Below, piece by piece: positions 9,199 to 16,438 of a stretch of 43,285 nt of DNA. Under the pieces are notes generated by a model. That model made no database searches. It worked only from the letters and a program-made list of their open reading frames with translations, and was not told the DNA's origin. Each line of letters starts with the position of its first letter. Position 1 is the stretch's first letter. This stretch comes from Bacteroidales bacterium UBA1680 (GTDB taxonomy: Bacteria; Bacteroidota; Bacteroidia; Bacteroidales; UBA932): the NCBI GenBank assembly GCA_002320605.1, contig DCKG01000006.1, positions 1 through 43,285 of the forward strand, written 5' to 3'. The position numbers and the translations under genes were made by a program.

Positions 9199-9759
9199 AT
9201 GCCTGATGGAAAATCCCATATTTCCGGCGATTCACTGATGTCGCTGCATAAGGAGCGGGAGCGCTTCGTGCTGCTTGCTCTGTCCTTCGTGCGGGATCGT
9301 GAGGCTGCGGAGGATTTGGTGCAGGAAAGCCTGCTCTATCTGCTGGAGAACCAGGAGCGGATTGCGGACCGGAACTTGGCGGGCTATTTTTCCAAGGTCG
9401 TGATGAACAAGTGCTTGGACCTGCTGAGGCGGATTCGCCGTCGGGGCGAGATTGAGGGTCAGATCCGTAACGGAGCTCTGCTGGATGAGTCAATCGCCAT
9501 CCTTTCTGGGAAGGTCTCCGAGGATGTGGCTCTGCAGGTAGACATGAGCGGCCGGATAGAAGCCTGCAGGAAGGCACTGCCATCCTTGGCTTTCAAGGTG
9601 TTCATTGCCAGCCGGGTCGGCGGAATGACGCATCGGGAGATCGCAGAGGAGTTTGGGATCGCCCCAAGGCGCGTGAACACCGAGGTGCAGCGTGCGCTCT
9701 CGGTGTTCCGGAAAGAATTCCAGGACTATCTCCAGAGCTCGGCTCAGCCAGTGCCTTGA
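9199..9759 (+). CDS. FecI-like ECF RNA polymerase sigma factor
   Basis: A 186-residue extracytoplasmic-function sigma factor. Region 2 (about 20-90) has the usual helix with RDREAAEDLVQESLLYLLEN, and region 4 (about 125-180) has the helix-turn-helix GGMTHREIAEEFGIAPRRVN. It should direct transcription of the glycan locus when released by FecR. It is divergent from fecR rather than co-directional, so its own expression is separable from that of its anti-sigma factor. No clear TTTG/TAnnTTTG promoter could be read in the 155-base divergent gap. Confidence 0.92.
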   Translation: MPDGKSHISGDSLMSLHKERERFVLLALSFVRDREAAEDLVQESLLYLLENQERIADRNLAGYFSKVVMNKCLDLLRRIRRRGEIEGQIRNGALLDESIAILSGKVSEDVALQVDMSGRIEACRKALPSLAFKVFIASRVGGMTHREIAEEFGIAPRRVNTEVQRALSVFRKEFQDYLQSSAQPVP

Positions 9760-9874
9760 CTGGAGCAGCACTGGTCTCAGGCAGCTTGCATCGGGCATAT
9801 ATCTTTCGTTCGGTCTCTCATATTGCTTCCTGGACGGGAGGGAATGATTCATTCGAGAGGCTGTGAAAATGGTG

Positions 9875-10747
9875 CTATTCAATTTTCATCACGTCGAGGT
9901 CAACGGGGCCTGGAACGCCCTTGACTACTGCCTTGTCGCTTACCTGCCAGATTTTCCATGGCTCCCAGCTTGGCATCTGCTTGCCGTAGTGAGCTACCCA
10001 GATGGGATATTCACCAATGATTTTTCCGCAAAGGTTGTCCTTGATGAATGACGAGCTTGCATAGACGATTGGCCTTTTCCCATATTCCTTTTCAACCGCC
10101 GTCAACCATTGCAGGGCTCTCTGGTTCAGAAGCTCCTTGGAGCAGCCCCTGTGGATTGTCTCGATGTCCAGCACGGGAGGCAGATCATTCAGCCGTAGTT
10201 TTCCAACGGTCTGGATGAAGTTCTCAGCCTGAATCGCCCCGTCTTTCGAGCTTCGGAAGAAATGGTAAGCCCCGCGCCTGACGTTTGCCTTCCCGGCTTC
10301 TCTCCAATTCGTTTTAAAGTCGCAGTCTTTGAAAGTTGCACCCTCGGTCGCCTTGATGTAGACGAAGCTCACAGGCTTTATGTTCATTGCCCTGTAAGGA
10401 TCCTTGACGGTCCTCCATCTACGATCGGTCATCACATAGAGCGAGTCCCAGATAATCGGTCCCTCGTTATTATGGGAAATGTCTATGCCATAACGCCAGT
10501 CCCCCTGAGGTACCTTGGCACCATATTCTTTATTGAAACAGAAGTGCTGGCTTAGCAGAATGACGATTAAAGCGGCTGAGACTGCTATCGCAGCAACCAG
10601 CCAGACGGAAACCTTCACTACCTTCTTCCTCCTCTTTCTGGTGCCAGGCTTCCTGGTTTCGGCTTTTTTAGACATTGCCTTTCTCGTGAGAGCTTTCTTT
10701 GCAGCCGGAGTCTTTTGGACTGTTGAAGGTTTGCTTTTTTTCGTCAT
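9875..10747 (-). CDS. GH25 lysozyme-type muramidase, membrane-anchored
   Basis: About 290 residues. The first 45 are very basic and rich in Lys, Ala and Thr. A single membrane helix follows (about 46-66, SVWLVAAIAVSAALIVILL), then a GH25 domain (about 80-290). GH25 hallmarks are visible: YGIDISHNN, YIKATEGA, PVLDIE and IWQVS, with the catalytic acids in the DxE of LDIE. It should hydrolyse the MurNAc-GlcNAc bond of peptidoglycan from the periplasmic side. The chosen start (MTKKSK) is 15 codons inside the open frame, because a -7 box lies just upstream at 10765-10772. The basic N-tail could contact nucleic acid or membrane; that is a guess. Confidence 0.9.
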   Translation of the reverse strand: MTKKSKPSTVQKTPAAKKALTRKAMSKKAETRKPGTRKRRKKVVKVSVWLVAAIAVSAALIVILLSQHFCFNKEYGAKVPQGDWRYGIDISHNNEGPIIWDSLYVMTDRRWRTVKDPYRAMNIKPVSFVYIKATEGATFKDCDFKTNWREAGKANVRRGAYHFFRSSKDGAIQAENFIQTVGKLRLNDLPPVLDIETIHRGCSKELLNQRALQWLTAVEKEYGKRPIVYASSSFIKDNLCGKIIGEYPIWVAHYGKQMPSWEPWKIWQVSDKAVVKGVPGPVDLDVMKIE

Positions 10748-10751
10748 TGCA

Positions 10752-10782
10752 ATTGATTCTTCTGCAAAAATAATTAAATTTG
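10752..10782 (+). promoter_or_regulatory. Bacteroidota-type promoter for rubrerythrin
   Basis: ATTG at 10752-10755 (consensus TTTG), a 19-base spacer and TAAATTTG at 10775-10782 fit the -33/-7 pattern. The predicted start of transcription leaves a leader of roughly 40 bases before the rubrerythrin ATG at 10830. It overlaps an opposing box for the muramidase gene. Confidence 0.5.
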
Positions 10783-10793
10783 TTGACGGCAAT
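10765..10793 (-). promoter_or_regulatory. Possible promoter of the GH25 gene
   Basis: CAAAAATA at 10765-10772 reads TATTTTTG on the minus strand, an exact TAnnTTTG -7 box. The -33 candidate ATTG (10790-10793) is at a short 17-base spacing. The box overlaps the rubrerythrin promoter, so the two divergent genes may compete for polymerase. Confidence 0.35.
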
Positions 10794-10829
10794 TTCGGTT
10801 AATGAATTTAATATCTAATATCGTTTATC

Positions 10830-11369
10830 ATGGAACTAAAAGGATCTCAGACAGAAAAAAATCTGCAGACTGCGTTTGCTGGCGAGAGCCAGGCTCACAC
10901 AAAGTATCTCTATTACGCATCAAAAGCCGCAAAAGATGGCTACGTTCAGATAGGCAAGCTTTTCGAGGACACTGCTCGCAACGAGAAAGAGCATGCTAAG
11001 ATATGGTTCAAGATACTCCATGGCGGTGAGATGCCAACGACGGAGGTAAATCTCGAGGATGCTGCAGCAGGTGAAAATTACGAGTGGACCGACATGTACG
11101 CAGGTTTCGCCAAGACTGCCAAAGACGAAGGTTTCGATGACATTGCCTTCCTATTCTCCAGCGTAGGAGCCATAGAGAAAACCCATGAGAAAAGATACAG
11201 GAAACTGCTTAAGAATATCCAGGATGCGGTAGTTTTCTCTCGCGATGAAGATTGCATCTGGGAATGCTCCAACTGCGGCCATATTGTCATCGGCAAGAAG
11301 GCTCCAGAGGTCTGCCCTGTCTGCAAGCACCCTAAGAGCTATTTCCAATTAAAAGCCAATAACTATTAA
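10830..11369 (+). CDS. rbr: Rubrerythrin
   Basis: A 179-residue non-haem iron peroxidase that reduces hydrogen peroxide in anaerobes. The ferritin-like four-helix domain (1-135) carries the di-iron ligands: Glu19 (AGESQA), Glu52 with His55 (NEKEH) and Glu116 with His119 (EKTH). The C-terminal rubredoxin-like domain has Cys146, Cys149, Cys162 and Cys165 (CSNC and CPVC) for one Fe(SCys)4 centre. Length is close to the usual 180-195. A good Bacteroidota promoter lies upstream. The C1B peptidase gene starts 14 bases downstream and is probably co-transcribed. Confidence 0.97.
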   Translation: MELKGSQTEKNLQTAFAGESQAHTKYLYYASKAAKDGYVQIGKLFEDTARNEKEHAKIWFKILHGGEMPTTEVNLEDAAAGENYEWTDMYAGFAKTAKDEGFDDIAFLFSSVGAIEKTHEKRYRKLLKNIQDAVVFSRDEDCIWECSNCGHIVIGKKAPEVCPVCKHPKSYFQLKANNY

Positions 11370-11383
11370 TCATTAGAGCATTC

Positions 11384-12571
11384 ATGAAAAAAATATTCGC
11401 GCTTGCATTGCTGGCTGCGATGGTACTTCCATTGTCGGCCCAACCTAAGAAAGCCGTTCTTCCAGAGTATAAGTTCACCGTAGTAAAGGAAAACCCTATC
11501 ACTTCGGTCAAGAATCAGAACCGTTCCGGTACCTGCTGGTGTTTCTCCACCATCGGTTACATAGAGTCGGAAATCATTCGTCAGAAAGGCATAAGTGACA
11601 CTACTCAGTATCCGGACCTCTCGGAGATGTTCGTGGTCTCCCATTCCTACAAGGACAGGGCGGACAAGTATGTGCGGACAGATGGAAACATCGGTTTTTC
11701 GGCTGGCTCCGAGGCAGGAGACGTTTTCCATGTCATAGAAGACTACGGCATAGTGCCTCAGGCTGCCATGCCAGGCCTTCAGCCCCTCCCGATTCATGGC
11801 GAGCTGGATGCTACTACGAAGTCTTTCGTAGATGCCATCGTCAAGAATCCTAACAAAACCCTTTCACCGAACTGGAAGAAGGCTTTTGAAGGCATCGTGG
11901 ACAGTTTCCTTGGCAATGCGCCAGAGACTTTCGTGCACAATGGCAAGACTTACACGCCTGCTCAGTACAGGGACGAGCTTGGAATCAATGTTTCCGACTT
12001 TGTCTCGCTGACATCGTTCACGCACCATCATTTCTATTCGTCGTACATAATGGAGCTGAGCGACAACTGGAGATGGGACAGCGCATACAATGTTCCTCTG
12101 GACGAACTCATGGAGGTGCTTTATTCGGCTATCAATAATGGCTACACGGTAGCATGGGGCACTGATGTGAGCGAGTCGGGCTTCAACAGGGACGGAATCG
12201 GCGTGCTGATTGATGACTCTAAAAAGCCTACTGCGGGTTCTGACCAGGCTCGCTGGACTGGAGACGCTGGAGATAAGGCGCAGCCTAAGCAGGCAGAATT
12301 TCCTGCGGAGATTGCCGTGACCCAAGAGTCCCGCCAGCAGTGGTATGACGAAAAAACTACCACTGATGATCATGGAATGCAGATTTTCGGCCTTGCGAAG
12401 GATCAGAATGGAAAAGATTTCTTCATGGTGAAGAATTCCTGGGGCGAGACAGGCAAGTATAAGGGAATATGGTACTGCTCTGATGCCTTCGTGCGTGGCA
12501 AGACCATGGAAATCACTGTTCATAAGGATGCTCTTCCAAAGGATTTGAAGAAGAAGCTTGGGATAAAATGA
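11384..12571 (+). CDS. C1B family cysteine peptidase (bleomycin-hydrolase/aminopeptidase C type), secreted
   Basis: A 395-residue papain-fold peptidase of the bleomycin hydrolase branch. The catalytic set is complete: Gln45 and Cys51 (NQNRSGTCWCFS), His330 (DDHGMQ) and Asn351 (VKNSWG). A cleavable signal peptide (1-19, ending LSAQ) places it in the periplasm or outside, unlike cytoplasmic PepC of Firmicutes. The family usually trims peptides from the N-terminus. It is shorter than classical PepC (about 440-450). It lies 14 bases after rubrerythrin and overlaps the next gene by four bases (ATGA), so it sits in an operon with pssA and the esterase. Confidence 0.9.
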   Translation: MKKIFALALLAAMVLPLSAQPKKAVLPEYKFTVVKENPITSVKNQNRSGTCWCFSTIGYIESEIIRQKGISDTTQYPDLSEMFVVSHSYKDRADKYVRTDGNIGFSAGSEAGDVFHVIEDYGIVPQAAMPGLQPLPIHGELDATTKSFVDAIVKNPNKTLSPNWKKAFEGIVDSFLGNAPETFVHNGKTYTPAQYRDELGINVSDFVSLTSFTHHHFYSSYIMELSDNWRWDSAYNVPLDELMEVLYSAINNGYTVAWGTDVSESGFNRDGIGVLIDDSKKPTAGSDQARWTGDAGDKAQPKQAEFPAEIAVTQESRQQWYDEKTTTDDHGMQIFGLAKDQNGKDFFMVKNSWGETGKYKGIWYCSDAFVRGKTMEITVHKDALPKDLKKKLGIK

Positions 12572-13317
12572 GCATTCGCAAACACATACCGAACACCATA
12601 ACTTGTGCGAACATCCTGTGCGGTGCTGCCGGTATCGTATTTGCGTTCAACGATTCGCTTGAATTGTCTTTTATAATGATGCTCGCCGCCGCCGTCTTCG
12701 ACTTCATGGACGGTCTGGCGGCGAGGCTTTTGAAGGCATATTCAGACATCGGCAAAGAACTGGATTCTTTGTGCGACGTGGTTAGCTTCGGAGTCCTGCC
12801 TTCGGTTATGCTGGTTCAGGTTTTCAGGCATGCGGCTGCATCTGTCTGCGGCCAAGCTGGCGGTACGATTTTCGGCCTCATGCCTTTGCTTCTGGCCGCT
12901 TTTTCGGCGCTAAGGCTTGCAAAGTTCAATCTTGATGAGCGTCAGCACGAGAGTTTTCTAGGCTTGCCGACCCCTGCCGCAGCAATGCTTTGCGGCTCGC
13001 TTGCGGCATATGTCAGCGTTACCCCTTCCAGCATCCTGACTTCTTGGTGTGGGAGCATTGCGTTCATTCCGTTGCTCACGGTGTTGCTGTGCGCTTTGCT
13101 GGTGAGCGAGATTCCGATGTTCTCCATGAAGTTCGGGACGGGCAAAGAGACTCCGATGAGAGAGAAAGCCAAACGCTTGGCATTCTTGGCAGTGGCTGCG
13201 TTATCTGTTGCAGCTGCCTTGGCTTTCGGACTTCGCTGGACGGTGATTCCGATCATCAGTTTCACGGCCTACATTATCATTAACCTGATTTTCGCCTTTT
13301 TCCCTCAAAGAGCATGA
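12568..13317 (+). CDS. pssA: CDP-diacylglycerol--serine O-phosphatidyltransferase
   Basis: A 249-residue polytopic membrane protein that makes phosphatidylserine from CDP-diacylglycerol and serine, the precursor of phosphatidylethanolamine. The CDP-alcohol phosphatidyltransferase motif DGx2ARx8Gx3Dx3D is intact: Asp48, Gly49, Ala52, Arg53, Gly62, Asp66 and Asp70. Hydrophobic helices fill the rest (for example 155-195 and 210-245). Its ATG overlaps the stop of the C1B peptidase and its stop overlaps the next start, so translation of the three is likely coupled. Confidence 0.95.
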   Translation: MSIRKHIPNTITCANILCGAAGIVFAFNDSLELSFIMMLAAAVFDFMDGLAARLLKAYSDIGKELDSLCDVVSFGVLPSVMLVQVFRHAAASVCGQAGGTIFGLMPLLLAAFSALRLAKFNLDERQHESFLGLPTPAAAMLCGSLAAYVSVTPSSILTSWCGSIAFIPLLTVLLCALLVSEIPMFSMKFGTGKETPMREKAKRLAFLAVAALSVAAALAFGLRWTVIPIISFTAYIIINLIFAFFPQRA

Positions 13318-13955
13318 CGGACGGTAAATACGTGATATTCTATGTCCATGGCATGGGCGGAGGAGGAGACAGCCGTATTCCGGCCATTCTGAAAGATAAC
13401 CTAGGCTCTAAGTTCGAGGTTTTCATCCGTACATACGATTTCGACCCAGAGGTTGCCTCTTCGCAGCTCGCACAGTGGGCTTCCGAGGTTCTTCCTGATT
13501 TGGTAATAGGGGAGAGCATGGGCTCTGTGCACGCCATAGCTTTGAGAGGTTATCCTCATCTTTTCGTCTCCCCATCTCTGAATGCTCCGCTATATTTTCA
13601 GGCGATGGCTGTGGTAGATAGGATTCCTGGCCTCACGAAATTCTTTGACTGGTATTATCACCCGAAGCCTGGCGACAGGCAAAGACTACATTTTGAGCCT
13701 TCTCTCCTGAAAAAATGGGCCCCATGCCGGAAGATGGCGTTGCAGAACACAACTCTAAATGGCAGCAAGGATAGTTTCTATGCCTTCTTCGGCACTCGAG
13801 ACAAGTTCCGTCGCAGCGGAGTCGTTTCTGTCAGGACTTGGCAGAAATATTTCGGTGATGGCACCTTCGCAATATACGAAGGCACCCATTTCATGGAGGA
13901 AGAATATATTCACGCCCTTCTCATCCCAAAAATCCACGAGATTTTAGGAATATAG
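13314..13955 (+). CDS. YqiA-like alpha/beta-hydrolase (esterase)
   Basis: A 213-residue single-domain alpha/beta hydrolase. It begins with a short strand and VHGMGGGG (oxyanion loop). The nucleophile elbow is GESMGS with Ser68, the likely acid is Asp163 (GTRDKF) and the likely base is His192 (EGTHFM), matching the compact YqiA/UPF0227 pattern. The substrate is unknown. It overlaps pssA by four bases (ATGA), suggesting a link to lipid or envelope metabolism, though operon position is the only support. A second YqiA-like domain is encoded at 27535. Confidence 0.85.
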   Translation: MTDGKYVIFYVHGMGGGGDSRIPAILKDNLGSKFEVFIRTYDFDPEVASSQLAQWASEVLPDLVIGESMGSVHAIALRGYPHLFVSPSLNAPLYFQAMAVVDRIPGLTKFFDWYYHPKPGDRQRLHFEPSLLKKWAPCRKMALQNTTLNGSKDSFYAFFGTRDKFRRSGVVSVRTWQKYFGDGTFAIYEGTHFMEEEYIHALLIPKIHEILGI

Positions 13956-14000
13956 CACTTTACTGTCCGTTGTTTTTCGGGCTCTGCGAACGCAGTAAAT

Positions 14001-15131
14001 TCAAAATAATCCTAATTCGGTGACGGCTTTCGCTATGTTGGCTTTGGCCGTGGCGGGCTGCATCGCCCTATCAAGCGACATGCCCTCCGGGGTGATTTGA
14101 ATGACATCCTCGAATCTTGCTTCCAGAAGCTGAGCTCTGTCAGAGACTTTGCCTGCTAAGAGGTAGACTTTCGTCCTTCTGCCACTGCCGCACTCTGCGT
14201 CATATTTCTTGGCATATTCAAGCACCCCAAAAGGGACTTTCCCTTTAAGCGTTTGCATGTCGGAATGGCCCTCACCGGTAATGACAACGCTACAAGAATC
14301 CAGCATATTCCCGAACCTCGCTAGATCCAGCACTTTCCAGATGCCAGGCACCATGTCTGCCCTGAAACAAGCCCTAAGCGCACCGCCGATGCCACCTGCC
14401 GCACCCGAACCTGGAATATTCCTGATGTCTTTTCCTGAAAAATTTGAATAGACGTAGCAGAGTTGGGCCATCCAGGAGTCGATGGCATCTACCATTTCTG
14501 GTGTGGCACCTTTCTGAGGGGCGAACATTTTAGCGGCTCCTCCATTCCCGAAAAATGGCACCGAGACATCGTAAAAGCCAGTGATTCTGCAATCCGGAAT
14601 GTTCTTGTTCCTTCTGCTGGATTCTATTTCCAAGATATTCCCTAGCTCGGTCCGACCAGGTGCCAGCATGCCTGAAGGCGTCAAGAATCGATAGCCAAGC
14701 GCCTGTAGCATGCCTGTGCCCCCATCGCAGGTCGCAGTGCCTCCTAACCCGAGCCAGATTTCTTCTACACCAGAATCCAAGGCATCAGCCATTATCTCCC
14801 CAGTGCCGAAAGAACTTGAATATAATGGGTTACGCTCTCCGGGCGTAACAAGTCCCAGTCCACTGGCTGCTGCTGTTTCAATTACTGCAATCCTGCCATC
14901 CGCGACCAATCCATACTCGGCAGTTATGGAACGTCCTAGGGGATCAGTGCAATTGACTTTTCTGAATATGCCGTCGAGCAGTTCAGTTATGACTTTCGTG
15001 AAACCTTCGCCGCCATCGGAGATAGGAACAACAGTCACCTCCCCCGAAGGGAAGGCGGCCATTGCTGCTCTTCCGGCTTCCTGCGAAGTCAGGCAGCCCT
15101 TGAAAGAATCTATGGCGATGATCGCTTTCAA
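14001..15131 (-). CDS. Glycerate kinase (GarK/GlxK family)
   Basis: A 376-residue cytoplasmic kinase that phosphorylates D-glycerate. Landmarks of the family are visible: the start MKAIIAIDSFKGCLTS, VPISDGGEGF (about 36-45), GLGGTATCDGGTGML (about 130-144) and GSGAAGGIGGAL. Length matches the usual 370-380. The gene overlaps the aminotransferase stop by four bases, so the two are translated as a unit. That pairing suggests serine/hydroxypyruvate/glycerate metabolism, which is an inference from order only. The convergent esterase gene ends 45 bases away. Confidence 0.93.
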   Translation of the reverse strand: MKAIIAIDSFKGCLTSQEAGRAAMAAFPSGEVTVVPISDGGEGFTKVITELLDGIFRKVNCTDPLGRSITAEYGLVADGRIAVIETAAASGLGLVTPGERNPLYSSSFGTGEIMADALDSGVEEIWLGLGGTATCDGGTGMLQALGYRFLTPSGMLAPGRTELGNILEIESSRRNKNIPDCRITGFYDVSVPFFGNGGAAKMFAPQKGATPEMVDAIDSWMAQLCYVYSNFSGKDIRNIPGSGAAGGIGGALRACFRADMVPGIWKVLDLARFGNMLDSCSVVITGEGHSDMQTLKGKVPFGVLEYAKKYDAECGSGRRTKVYLLAGKVSDRAQLLEARFEDVIQITPEGMSLDRAMQPATAKANIAKAVTELGLF

Positions 15132-16330
15132 ATCATCCTTCCCGGATAGGCCTTCAGCCCGGCTTCGAGAGCATCCATCGCCTTCTCCAGTTCAGGCACC
15201 TCTAGCACGTATGCCAGGCGGATGTGGTTGATGCCGCATCCTGGTGTCCTATAGAATGACTGGGCAGGGGTGACCATGGTCGTCATTCCATTGTAATTGA
15301 AGTCCGTGAGCATCCATTTACAGAAGTTCTCGGCATTATCGACTGGGATCTGTGCAATGGTATAGAACGCTCCGCCAGGAACAGGGGAATATACTCCCTC
15401 CATGGCATTAAGGCGCCCCAAAGCATAGTCTCTTCTGGCAATATATTCCTTTTTAGTCGCTTCGAAATAGGAATCTGGCGTGTCCATCGCGCCCAATGTC
15501 GCAATCTGTCCGTAAACAGGGGCACAGAGCCTCGACTGCCCGAACTTAAGGGCGGAGGCAATGACATCCTTATTGTGGGAGATTATGCAGCCGATTCTCA
15601 CGCCGCAAAGATTGTAACGCTTAGATACTGAATCCAGCAATATTACGTTCTGCTCAAGCCCCGGAATATTCATTGCGGAGAAGTGCGGCTCGTCTGAGTA
15701 GCAGAATTCCCTGTACACTTCGTCGGAAATGAGGAACAGATCGTGCTTCTTGCAGAAGTCCCCCAAGGCAAGCATATCCTCTTTCGAGTACAGCGTTCCA
15801 GTAGGGTTGCCAGGGTTGCTGACAAGCACGGCCTTAGTGCGAGGAGTGACCAGTTTCTCGAATTCGTCGATGGAAGGCACTCTGAAGCCTGTGCTTATGT
15901 CGGTGTGGACTACTTTAAGATTAATCTTGTTAAGGTAGCAGAATGTGTAATAATTAGTGTAGAATGGTTCCATTACGAGAAGCTCATCTCCCTCGTCGCA
16001 AGCAATCTGCAAGGCAATGTCTATGCCCTCGCTGCCGCCGGTAGTGACAATGAGTTCGGAAGGGTCAATATTTATGCCGGCCTTGCGATAATATTTCTCG
16101 GCGAAGGCTTTCCTCAGCTCCATCATTCCAGCAGAGTTCGAGTAAGAAACGTGATCAAGTTTGTTGTTTCTCACAGCATCCAGCACGCACTGCGGAGACT
16201 TTATGTCCGGAGCGCCTACGTTGAGATGAAACACCTTGATGCCTTTACTCTTTGCCTCGTCGGCAAATGGAACCAACTTCCTGATGGCGGAAGCCGGCAT
16301 AAGCTGAGTTTTTTTAGAGATGCATGCCAT
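15128..16330 (-). CDS. Class I pyridoxal-phosphate aminotransferase
   Basis: A 400-residue fold-type I aminotransferase. The PLP lysine is Lys237 in SVSKRYNLCGVRIG. SNPGNPTG (171-178) and ISDEVYREF (201-209, Asp203 pairs with the PLP nitrogen) are diagnostic, and the C-terminal Arg in HIRLAY should bind the substrate carboxylate. The sequence resembles aspartate aminotransferases of the AspC/PatA branch. It heads a two-gene operon with glycerate kinase, so transamination of serine, alanine or aspartate are all possible. Divergent from glutamine synthetase, with overlapping promoters. Confidence 0.92.
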   Translation of the reverse strand: MACISKKTQLMPASAIRKLVPFADEAKSKGIKVFHLNVGAPDIKSPQCVLDAVRNNKLDHVSYSNSAGMMELRKAFAEKYYRKAGINIDPSELIVTTGGSEGIDIALQIACDEGDELLVMEPFYTNYYTFCYLNKINLKVVHTDISTGFRVPSIDEFEKLVTPRTKAVLVSNPGNPTGTLYSKEDMLALGDFCKKHDLFLISDEVYREFCYSDEPHFSAMNIPGLEQNVILLDSVSKRYNLCGVRIGCIISHNKDVIASALKFGQSRLCAPVYGQIATLGAMDTPDSYFEATKKEYIARRDYALGRLNAMEGVYSPVPGGAFYTIAQIPVDNAENFCKWMLTDFNYNGMTTMVTPAQSFYRTPGCGINHIRLAYVLEVPELEKAMDALEAGLKAYPGRMI

Positions 16331-16375
16331 GTCGTTCTGTTAATAAATAAGTTAAAGTTTTATATGCCCGATATC

Positions 16376-16406
16376 TTTTCAAAGATAGTGATTTTTTTTA
16401 CCTTTG
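16376..16406 (+). promoter_or_regulatory. Promoter of glutamine synthetase III
   Basis: TTTT at 16376-16379 (consensus TTTG), a 19-base spacer and TACCTTTG at 16399-16406 match the Bacteroidota -33/-7 pattern. The ATG at 16439 follows after about 32 bases. It almost completely overlaps the divergent promoter at 16380-16410. Confidence 0.5.
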
Positions 16407-16410
16407 CAGA
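16380..16410 (-). promoter_or_regulatory. Promoter of the aminotransferase/glycerate kinase operon
   Basis: CAAAGATA (16380-16387) reads TATCTTTG on the minus strand, an exact -7 box. CAGA at 16407-16410 reads TCTG, one change from TTTG, with a 19-base spacer. The aminotransferase starts at 16330, leaving a leader of about 45 bases. Confidence 0.45.
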
Positions 16411-16438
16411 CGTTCTTAACAAATTAATTTTAAGTTTT

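Noticed and set aside
13962..13999. Inverted repeat TTTACTG/CAGTAAA between convergent genes
   Set aside because: The loop of more than 20 bases and lack of a T-tail make it an unlikely terminator.
15743..16438. Long upstream extension of the glutamine synthetase frame
   Set aside because: It is antisense to the aminotransferase gene, and the Bacteroidota promoter at 16376-16406 lies within it; the GSIII family starts at MSTFRQRALNEAA.
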